Assembly (NCBI GenBank): GCA_905373085.1
Contig: CAJPRR010000133.1
Coordinates: forward strand, 1 to 6,079
DNA from: an uncultured Selenomonas sp.
GTDB taxonomy: Bacteria; Bacillota; Negativicutes; Selenomonadales; Selenomonadaceae
DNA length: 6,079 nt
Reading direction: 5' to 3'
Shown: positions 1 through 6,035 of the stretch, piece by piece
Layout: every line of letters begins with the position of its first letter
Numbering within the stretch: position 1 is the first letter of the stretch
Position numbers and translations under genes: made by a program
Notes under the pieces: model-generated
The model's database searches: none
What the model was told of the DNA's origin: nothing
What the model saw: only the letters and a program-made list of their open reading frames with translations

Positions 1-3000
1 TCGCCGACCTCATCTTCTACGTCATGGACTACAACCATGTGCAGTCGGAGGAGAGTTTTCTCTTCACGAAGTCGCTGACGGAAGCGGGAAAGCGCGTCGC
101 GCTCGTCATCAACCAGATCGACAAGCACCGCGAGGAGGAGCTTTCCTTCGCCGCGTTTGCTGCCGGCGTCAAGGACGCTTTCGCCGCATGGGGCGTCGCG
201 CCCGAGGCGGTCTTCTTCACCTCGATGAAGGACGAGGCGCATGAGCACAACGACTTCAAGGCGATGCAGGTCTTTCTGCGCGATGTGCTCGAAAATCGTG
301 CGGCGTCGCTCGAAGAATCGATCGCCCGCTCTCTCGAAAAGATCTGCGCCGATACCGTAAGCCGCGAGGAAAAAGCAGAGGAAAAAGGGCTTGCCGACGC
401 CCGCCGCGTGCTCGAACCTCTGTCGGTCGCGGAGCGCGACGCGCTCTGGGCGGGCAGCCGCGCCTTGGAACAGGAGGCGCAGAGTCTGCGTGAGGACGGA
501 CGCGCCGCCTTCAACGAAGGGATCGAAAAGATCCTCGCCAACGCCTACATGATGCCGTACGAGGTGCGCGAACTGGCGCGTCTCTACCTCGAAGCCTCCT
601 CGCCCGGCTTCAAGGTCGGCTTCTTCGGGCGCGGCAAGAAGACGGCGGCGGAGCGTGCTGCCCGCCGCGAGTGCCTGTGGCAGGCTCTCGCGGAGAAGGT
701 GCGGCTGCAGGTCGATTGGCACATCGCGACGTATCTGAAGGATTTCGCACGCGACCGGCACATCGAGGGCGGGGCGGCCGCCGCCTTCGCCGAGAGTTTC
801 ACGGCTCTGCCTGAAGAAGATGTGCTGGAAAAGAATCAAAAAGAAGGCGCGAGCACGAGCTACGACGGCAGCTATGTGCTGAACTACACGGCCGCGCTCG
901 AAAAGGCGGTCAAGGAGTGCGCGCGCTCGCGTCTCGCCGCCGTCGGAGACGACCTCCTCTCGCGCATGGAGGAGCGGAACGGCGTGCGCCTCGCCGCCAT
1001 CGAGGCAGAGCTTTCGGGCATGGCCGAAGAGGTCGCGGCGCTCTTCGCCGTGCGGCAGGCGAAGAAGCGCGTCCAGGCGAAGCGGGAAGCCTTGGCGAAG
1101 CTTCTCGCGAGTGAGGAACGCGCGGACACGGCAAACGCTTCGCTCTTCACGCTCGCGCCTCAGGCGGTCGAGATCGTAGAGGGCGACGGCACGCCGAGCG
1201 CGGCGGACAACGGGGCAGGTCGCGCGGTGCAAAAGGACGCGCCGGCCGAGGCTGCGGCTCTGGCGGCGGAAGCGGAGGAAATGCAGGCGGGCGCCGCCGC
1301 TTTGCCTGCCGATGACGCCGCGCGGGCAGACCTTGCGGCATGGGCGCCGCGCCTTCGCCGCGCGGGCGAACTCGTCGCGGACGTGCCGGGGCTTTCGCGG
1401 CTCGCCGAAGAGCTCTCCCTGCGTGCCGAGAGGCTCGAAGGGCACGGCTATCTCGTGACGCTCTTCGGCGCGTTCAGCGCGGGCAAGTCGTCCTTTGCGA
1501 ATGCGCTCCTCGGCGAGAACCTTCTGCCCGTCTCGCCGAACCCGACGACCGCCGTCATACAGAAGATCCTGCCCGTGACGAAGGAAAAGCCGCACGGCAC
1601 GGTGCGCGTCCACCTGAAGGACGAAGCGATGCTGCTCGCCGATCTGAACCGCGCCCTTGCGCCCTTCGAGCGCGAGGCGAAGACTCTCGCGGAAGCGCCC
1701 GCGCTCGTCGAGGACGTGCTGACGCGCGCGAGCGACCTGCGCCAGCAACAGGCCTTCCTGCGCGCCTACGAGAAGGGGCGCACGATGTTCGACGGCAAGG
1801 CGGGCGCGTGGCTCGACTGCACGCTCGAAGACTTCGCCGCCTACGCGGTCGACGAGGACAAGGCATGCTTCGTCGAGGAGATCGAGATCTATAGCGACTG
1901 CGACCTCACGCGTCGGGGCGTCACGCTCGTCGACACGCCGGGCGCCGACTCCATCAACGCGCGTCACACCGACCTCTCCTTCCGCTTCATCCGCCAATCC
2001 GACGCCATCCTCTTCGTCACGTATTACAACCACGCCTTTTCCCATGCCGACAGCGAATTCCTCGTGCAGCTCGGGCGCGTCAAGGACGCCTTCGAGATGG
2101 ACAAGATGTTCTTCATCGTCAACGCCATCGACCTCGCTGAGAGCGAGGAGGACGCGAGCGACGTGCTCGCCTATGTGCGCGCGAACCTCTCGCGCTTCGG
2201 CATCAAGAGGCCGCGCCTTCATGCCGTATCGAGCCTTGCGATCCTCAAGGAAAAGCTCGCGGGCGAGCATCGCGGCACGCAGTTCGAGAACGCTTTCCAC
2301 CACTTCATTTTCCACGACCTCGCAGGCCTTGCCGTACGCGCCGCCGAAGGCGACTATGCGCGTGCCCAAACGCTCTTGAGCCGCCTCATCGAAGAGAGCG
2401 AGGAAAGTGCCGAGAAGAAGGCCGAGCGGCGCGAATCGCTCGAAAAGAACGCGGCGCGGGCGAAGGACATTCTCGAAAAAGAGAGCAGCGAAGGCATCGA
2501 AAAACGCGCCGCGCAGGAGCAGGCGGAGCTTCTTTATTACGTCGCGGAGCGCGTCTTCCTGCGCTATGAGGACATGTTCCGCCTGAGCTTCAACGCCGCG
2601 ACGCTCGGCCGCGAGCACGGCAAGGCGAGCCTCCAAAAGGCGATGAAGGAGCTTCTCGCGAGCCTCGGCTTCGACCTCGCGCAGGAGATGCGTGCGACCG
2701 CCGTGCGCTTGGAGCGCTTCCTCGCCAAGCGCGGCAAAGAACTGCAGGAGACGCTGGCAAAGACGCTCTCCGAGGGCGAGCGCGACTTCTCCTTCGGCGT
2801 GGAAGCGACGGAGTTTGACTTTGACCTCTCGTTTCCGACGGCGTTCGCCGACGTCGAGCCGCAGGTCTTTGCCAAGGAACTTGCGCTCTTCAAGAGCCCC
2901 GCGCAGTTCTTCGAAAAGGGCGGCAGCAAGATTATGGCGGAGGCGCTCAAGGAAAGGCTTCACCCCATGGTCAGCGCCTATCTCGAAAGAGAGGGCGCAC

Positions 3001-3158
3001 GCCTCGAAGAGCGCGTGCTTTCGGGCAGCCGCGCCGTATTCGAGGCGGTGCTCGCCCATGTGCGAAGGGAGGCGCAAGGCTACTACGAAGGTCACCGCGC
3101 CGCTCTGGCGGGCGGGCTTTCGGCGGCGAAACTGCGCGAGATCCGCGCGAAGCTTTGA
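1..3158 (+). CDS. Tandem (two-headed) bacterial dynamin-like GTPase, DynA/YpbR type, 5'-truncated by window edge
   Basis: A bacterial dynamin-like protein expected to bind and remodel the cytoplasmic membrane using GTP. The reading frame is already open at base 3 and codes ADLIFYV before the first ATG (24). That ATG has no ribosome binding site and falls inside a GTPase fold, so the true start is upstream of the window. Numbering residues from ATG 24: the end of GTPase head 1 carries YNH (3-5) and the G4 motif NQID (30-33). A helical stalk follows (about 75-390), with a hydrophobic/basic FKVGFFGRGKK patch at 196-206 that may be a membrane-contact tip. An Ala-rich linker spans about 395-450. 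Head 2 is complete: G1 GAFSAGKS (482-489), G2 Thr508/509, G3 DTPG (637-640), YNH (668-670), G4 NAID (700-703). A charged coiled-coil-like stretch (about 784-850) and a second stalk complete the protein. Two heads in one chain match Bacillus subtilis DynA, about 1,190 residues; here 1,051 are visible. The stop is TGA at 3156-3158. Confidence 0.9.
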   Translation, partial: ADLIFYVMDYNHVQSEESFLFTKSLTEAGKRVALVINQIDKHREEELSFAAFAAGVKDAFAAWGVAPEAVFFTSMKDEAHEHNDFKAMQVFLRDVLENRAASLEESIARSLEKICADTVSREEKAEEKGLADARRVLEPLSVAERDALWAGSRALEQEAQSLREDGRAAFNEGIEKILANAYMMPYEVRELARLYLEASSPGFKVGFFGRGKKTAAERAARRECLWQALAEKVRLQVDWHIATYLKDFARDRHIEGGAAAAFAESFTALPEEDVLEKNQKEGASTSYDGSYVLNYTAALEKAVKECARSRLAAVGDDLLSRMEERNGVRLAAIEAELSGMAEEVAALFAVRQAKKRVQAKREALAKLLASEERADTANASLFTLAPQAVEIVEGDGTPSAADNGAGRAVQKDAPAEAAALAAEAEEMQAGAAALPADDAARADLAAWAPRLRRAGELVADVPGLSRLAEELSLRAERLEGHGYLVTLFGAFSAGKSSFANALLGENLLPVSPNPTTAVIQKILPVTKEKPHGTVRVHLKDEAMLLADLNRALAPFEREAKTLAEAPALVEDVLTRASDLRQQQAFLRAYEKGRTMFDGKAGAWLDCTLEDFAAYAVDEDKACFVEEIEIYSDCDLTRRGVTLVDTPGADSINARHTDLSFRFIRQSDAILFVTYYNHAFSHADSEFLVQLGRVKDAFEMDKMFFIVNAIDLAESEEDASDVLAYVRANLSRFGIKRPRLHAVSSLAILKEKLAGEHRGTQFENAFHHFIFHDLAGLAVRAAEGDYARAQTLLSRLIEESEESAEKKAERRESLEKNAARAKDILEKESSEGIEKRAAQEQAELLYYVAERVFLRYEDMFRLSFNAATLGREHGKASLQKAMKELLASLGFDLAQEMRATAVRLERFLAKRGKELQETLAKTLSEGERDFSFGVEATEFDFDLSFPTAFADVEPQVFAKELALFKSPAQFFEKGGSKIMAEALKERLHPMVSAYLEREGARLEERVLSGSRAVFEAVLAHVRREAQGYYEGHRAALAGGLSAAKLREIRAKL

Positions 3159-3197
3159 GAAGGTGCGCGGCTCGTTTCGTGCAAAGCCCGCAGAAGA

Positions 3198-3211
3198 TGC
3201 GAACATTCGCA
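3198..3211. repeat. Small inverted repeat next to the operon's first ribosome binding site
   Basis: TGCGAA and TTCGCA form a 6-bp inverted repeat around a central CA, and its last base is the first base of the ribosome binding site of the lipoprotein gene. As DNA it could be an operator half-site pair. As RNA it could form only a short 5-bp hairpin with an ACAT loop. It lies in the 66-bp gap 3159-3224, where I see no T-tract terminator and no convincing -35/-10 pair. A chance palindrome in GC-rich DNA is a real alternative. Confidence 0.25.
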
Positions 3212-3219
3212 AGGAGGTG
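3211..3219 (+). promoter_or_regulatory. Strong ribosome binding site of the PhnD-like lipoprotein gene
   Basis: AAGGAGGTG is a near-perfect complement to the 16S rRNA 3' end and sits 5 bases before ATG 3225. It fixes the start of the lipoprotein gene, and that start gives a well-formed lipoprotein signal peptide. It is the strongest such site in the window, which fits a first gene translated at a higher level than the kinase that follows. Confidence 0.85.
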
Positions 3220-3224
3220 ACAGT

Positions 3225-4139
3225 ATGGCCAAGAAGGGAGTCCTGCTGATCCTCGCCGCCCTCGCGCTCCTTTTTGCAGGCTGCGGCGACGAGAAAGGCT
3301 TCATCGACTTTGCGCGTCATGCGGCCGCGCCTGCCGCACCTGCTGCAGAGCGCCCGCTCGTCATCGCCTTCGCGCCTGTCATGAGTCCCGAAGAGACGCG
3401 CCGCCCCTATGAGCGCATGACCGCCTACCTCGCCGAGAAGCTCGGCCGCCCCGTCACCATGGTGCAGAAGCGCGGCGCGGCCGAGCTTGATCAGCTCGTC
3501 GCGGCGGGCGAAGCCGACGTCGCCTTCCTCTCGACGGGCGCTTATACGGCATACCGCGGCCACGAGCCGATCGAGCTTCTCGCCATGGTCGAGACGAAGG
3601 GCACGATCCTCTACCGCACCTTCGTCATCGTCGCCGCCGACAGCGAAATCGAGGACTTCGCCTCGCTCAAAGGACGCGTCTTTGCCTTCGTCGATCCGCT
3701 CAGTCATTCGGGCAGGCTCGCCGTCGATTACCGCCTGCTCGAAGAAGGGCTGACGCCCGAGCAGTATTTCGGGCGCATCTTCTACACGCACCACCACGAC
3801 AAGTCGATCTGGGCGGTCGCCAACCACCTCGCCGATGGAGCGAGCATCGACAACCAGATCTATGAGCATATCGAGCAGACGAATCCGCAGCTCGCCGCGA
3901 AGGTGCGCATCATCGACGAGCTTGCCGTCGCTCCGACCGGCCCCATCGTCGTGCGGCAGAACCTCGCGCCCGAGGAAAAGGAGCAGCTTCGCCGCATCTT
4001 CTATGAGATGGCGGACGATGAAGCCATGCGTCCCGTGCTGCAGTCGGCGGTCATCGACCGCTTCGTGCCGCCCGACGGCGGGCTTTACGAGCCTCTGCGG
4101 CAGAAGTTTCTCGCGCACGAGCGCCTTTCGGGAGAGTGA
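3225..4139 (+). CDS. PhnD-like substrate-binding lipoprotein (phosphate/phosphite/phosphonate-binding family), probable sensory partner of the adjacent kinase
   Basis: 304-residue extracytoplasmic solute-binding protein of the PhnD-like family (periplasmic-binding fold, type 2). Residues 1-19 form a lipoprotein signal peptide: MAKK, a hydrophobic core, then lipobox FAGC with Cys20 as the lipidation site, so it is anchored in a membrane outside the cytoplasm. The mature domain starts near residue 40 (RPLVIAFAPV). Family landmarks are DVAFLSTGAY (98-107), DPLSHSGRL (157-165), HHHDKS (189-194) and ADGASID (203-209). In E. coli PhnD the phosphonate is held by a Ser-Thr-Ser loop; the corresponding loop here appears to be Ser160-His161-Ser162, so the ligand may differ. 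No permease or ATPase gene is adjacent in the window; instead a sensor kinase starts 1 bp after the stop. This suggests ligand presentation to the kinase rather than import. The family call is secure; the ligand is unknown. Confidence 0.88.
   Translation: MAKKGVLLILAALALLFAGCGDEKGFIDFARHAAAPAAPAAERPLVIAFAPVMSPEETRRPYERMTAYLAEKLGRPVTMVQKRGAAELDQLVAAGEADVAFLSTGAYTAYRGHEPIELLAMVETKGTILYRTFVIVAADSEIEDFASLKGRVFAFVDPLSHSGRLAVDYRLLEEGLTPEQYFGRIFYTHHHDKSIWAVANHLADGASIDNQIYEHIEQTNPQLAAKVRIIDELAVAPTGPIVVRQNLAPEEKEQLRRIFYEMADDEAMRPVLQSAVIDRFVPPDGGLYEPLRQKFLAHERLSGE
4130..4136 (+). promoter_or_regulatory. Ribosome binding site of the histidine kinase gene, inside the end of the lipoprotein gene
   Basis: GGGAGAG covers the last sense codons of the lipoprotein gene and lies 4 bases before ATG 4141. 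The stop TGA (4137-4139), one C and then ATG follow. This arrangement favours re-initiation by ribosomes finishing the upstream gene. It supports 4141 as the kinase start over longer in-frame extensions into the lipoprotein gene. Confidence 0.65.
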
Positions 4140-4140
4140 C

Positions 4141-5385
4141 ATGGAAAAGCAAAGCCTGACCGTCCGCTTCAACATCCTCCTCGTCGGCAGCGTGCTGCTC
4201 TGCGGACTCCTGCTCGGCGCGTTCTTCCTCGTGACCCTGCGGGCGACGCTGATCGAAGGGCTGAACCGCTCGGGGCGCGAGATCGCCTCGGCGCTCGGCG
4301 CGGTCATCGCGAGCGACATCCTCCTCGACGACCGCTTCACGATTTCCGACCAGTTGGAGCGCACGCTGGAAAAGAATCCCGAGGTGCGCTACATCCTCGT
4401 GACGTACCCCGACGGGCGCATCCTCGCGAGCACCTTCGCCGACGGCCTGCCCGAAGGACTGCTGCCGCTTCGTGAAAAGGACGATTTGGAGCCGCATATT
4501 TACAGCAGCACCGATGGGCCGATCCGCGAGATCCTCTATCCGATCGACGACGGCATCACGGGCTATCTGCGCATCGGCCTCACCGAGCGCGAGGCGCGCG
4601 CCCTCGTCGAGCGGCGCGGCTTCGAGCTTTCCCTCGTGCTTCTCGCGCTCGCGCTCCTCGCGACGTTCCTCGCGACGCGCTACGCGAAGCTCTTCGGCGC
4701 ATTGCAGCAGAAGGAACGGCTTCGCCTCTGGCTCATCGGCCAGCTCTTCTCGGCGCGTGAGGACGAGAGGCGGCGCATCTCGCGTGAGCTGCACGACGAA
4801 ACGAGCCAGTCGATGGCGTCGATCCTCGCCTACTTGCGCATCCTGCACGGCAAGCTCGCGACGCCCGAGCAGCGGGAACTGCTGCAGGAGGCGCGGGAAC
4901 TGACGAGCGAGGCGCTGCAGGGCCTGAAGCAGCTCGCCGTCGATCTTCATCCGCCGCTCCTCGAAGACCTCGGCCTCCTCGTTGCCATCGAGAAGTACAT
5001 CGACACCCTGCGCCGCACGCATGAAGATCTGACCGTGCGATGGGAGACGCAAGGCGACTTCACAGGACTTGACCGCACGCTCGCACTCGTCATCTATCGC
5101 TCCGTACAGGAAGGGCTGACGAACATCGTGCGCCACGCACACGCACGTGAGGCGAGCGTGAAGCTTCGCGCGACGGCAAAGGAAGTATGCGTGGAAATCG
5201 CCGACGACGGCGTGGGCTTCGAGAAGGACACGGCGGAGCGGGCGCGTCTCGACCGCCACCTCGGCCTCGTGAGCATGAAAGAGCGCGCCGAGCTTCTCGA
5301 AGGCAGCTTCGCCGTCGAGAGTGCGCCGGGCGCGGGCACGCGCCTTTTCCTGTGCCTGCCGCGCAAGAAGGGAGGAGAAACGTGA
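4141..5385 (+). CDS. Membrane sensor histidine kinase, NarL/DesK class (HisKA_3 + HATPase), without HAMP
   Basis: 414-residue kinase that should autophosphorylate on His218 and pass phosphate to the downstream regulator. Layout: transmembrane helix 1 (about 10-33), an extracytoplasmic region of about 125 residues, transmembrane helix 2 (about 161-179), a short linker, a HisKA_3 dimerisation domain and a HATPase domain. The outer region has a Cache/PAS-like pattern, with NPEVRYILV at 79-87 followed by DG at 91-92. The H-box reads ELHDETSQS around His218. Asp219 and Gln223 fit the DxxxQ phosphatase motif described for NarX-type kinases, so both kinase and phosphatase activities are likely. DLHPPLLEDLGL starts at 268. 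ATP-site boxes are an N box with Asn328, DDGVGF (355-360) and LGL (374-376), all intact. The frame stays open upstream to 3835, but that stretch overlaps the lipoprotein gene in another frame. The start at 4141 has a ribosome binding site and gives a sensible first membrane helix. Confidence 0.93.
   Translation: MEKQSLTVRFNILLVGSVLLCGLLLGAFFLVTLRATLIEGLNRSGREIASALGAVIASDILLDDRFTISDQLERTLEKNPEVRYILVTYPDGRILASTFADGLPEGLLPLREKDDLEPHIYSSTDGPIREILYPIDDGITGYLRIGLTEREARALVERRGFELSLVLLALALLATFLATRYAKLFGALQQKERLRLWLIGQLFSAREDERRRISRELHDETSQSMASILAYLRILHGKLATPEQRELLQEARELTSEALQGLKQLAVDLHPPLLEDLGLLVAIEKYIDTLRRTHEDLTVRWETQGDFTGLDRTLALVIYRSVQEGLTNIVRHAHAREASVKLRATAKEVCVEIADDGVGFEKDTAERARLDRHLGLVSMKERAELLEGSFAVESAPGAGTRLFLCLPRKKGGET
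5370..5377 (+). promoter_or_regulatory. Ribosome binding site of the response regulator gene
   Basis: GGGAGGAG lies within the last codons of the kinase gene, 7 bases before ATG 5385 and 4 before an in-frame GTG at 5382. The spacing favours ATG. The kinase stop TGA (5383-5385) and this ATG share one base (TGATG), a common sign of translational coupling that would keep kinase and regulator levels matched. Confidence 0.75.
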
Positions 5386-6035
5386 TGGAAAACAAGAAAG
5401 AACCGCTGCGCATCCTACTCGCCGACGATCATCGCGTGCTGCGCAAAGGTCTGTCGCTGCTTCTCTCGTCCGAGGAAGATTTCAGCGTCGTCGCCGAAGC
5501 GTCCGACGGCGAGGAAGCGCTCGAAAAGGCGGCCAAGACTCCCGTCGACATCGCGCTCCTCGACCTCTCGATGCCGCGCATGGGCGGCCTTGAGTGCCTG
5601 CGCCGCCTCAAGGCGATGCAGCCCGCCGTGCGCGTCCTCATCCTCACGATGCACAGCGAGCGCCAGTACGTCTGCGAGTGCCTGCGTGCGGGCGCGAACG
5701 GCTATTTGTGCAAGGACACGCTCGACGCCGAGCTTTTCCGCGCCCTGCGCACCGTCGCCGCAGGAGGACGCTACCTCGGCGAGCGCGAGGCGGAGCTTCT
5801 GATCGACGGCGCGCTCGAAGAGCCTGAAGAGCCCGCCGCGCTTTCCACCAGGGAGCGCGAAGTTCTCGAACTCATCGTGCACGGCTACTCGCTCTCGACC
5901 ATTGCCGACAAGCTCTACCTCTCGATCAAGACCGTCTCCACCTACAAGACGCGCCTCCTGCAGAAGCTCGACTGCACGCAGAACTCGGAACTCGTCGACT
6001 ACGCGCTCAGGCACAATATATTGGGGAAGAAATGA
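5385..6035 (+). CDS. NarL/LuxR-family response regulator (REC + GerE-type helix-turn-helix)
   Basis: 216-residue cytoplasmic DNA-binding regulator, the normal length for the NarL family, and the evident partner of the kinase it overlaps by 1 bp. The receiver domain (about 8-125) has the acidic pair Asp14-Asp15, phosphoacceptor Asp60 in LLDLSMPRMGG, switch Thr88 and conserved Lys110 in GYLCKD. A Glu/Pro-rich linker (about 145-151) leads to a LuxR/GerE helix-turn-helix (about 153-213): LSTREREVLELI, then a recognition-helix segment KTVSTYKTRLLQKL (182-195). That segment resembles the BvgA/EvgA group, with Tyr187 where many NarL proteins have His. All catalytic residues are present, so it should be phosphorylation-controlled. 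Targets cannot be inferred; autoregulation of the operon is possible. An alternative start at GTG 5382 adds one residue. The TGA stop runs directly into the terminator. Confidence 0.94.
   Translation: MENKKEPLRILLADDHRVLRKGLSLLLSSEEDFSVVAEASDGEEALEKAAKTPVDIALLDLSMPRMGGLECLRRLKAMQPAVRVLILTMHSERQYVCECLRAGANGYLCKDTLDAELFRALRTVAAGGRYLGEREAELLIDGALEEPEEPAALSTREREVLELIVHGYSLSTIADKLYLSIKTVSTYKTRLLQKLDCTQNSELVDYALRHNILGKK

Noticed and set aside
24..26. ATG 24 as the start of the dynamin gene
   Set aside because: The frame is open upstream of it with conserved GTPase-fold residues, it lies between the expected G3 and G4 motifs, and no ribosome binding site precedes it.
1340..1894. 184-codon + strand open frame inside the dynamin gene
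   Set aside because: The translation is Arg/Ala-rich with no domain pattern and overlaps the well-conserved head 2 GTPase motifs in the dynamin frame. It is a shadow frame.
3155..3183. Candidate sigma-70 promoter with TTGAGA as -35
   Set aside because: At a 17-base spacing the -10 position reads CGTGCA, which is not a credible match to TATAAT.
3199..3210. Possible LexA (SOS) box in GCGAACATTCGC
   Set aside because: The Firmicute LexA site needs CGAAC and GTTCG arms separated by four bases. Here the arms are too close and the right arm is TTCGC, so it does not fit.
3835..4140. In-frame upstream extension of the histidine kinase
   Set aside because: It overlaps the lipoprotein gene in another frame, and its translation is a Ser/Arg-rich low-complexity string. 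ATG 4141 has a ribosome binding site and gives a proper first membrane helix.
4051..5259. 402-codon open frame on the minus strand opposite the lipoprotein end and the kinase
   Set aside because: It is in codon register with the kinase gene. Stops there would require TTA, CTA or TCA codons on the + strand, which GC-rich codon use avoids, so a long antisense frame is expected. It has no recognisable domain.
5187..5384. N-terminal extension of the response regulator
   Set aside because: It overlaps the ATP-binding end of the kinase and is Arg-rich nonsense. The receiver domain begins right after ATG 5385, which has a well-spaced ribosome binding site.
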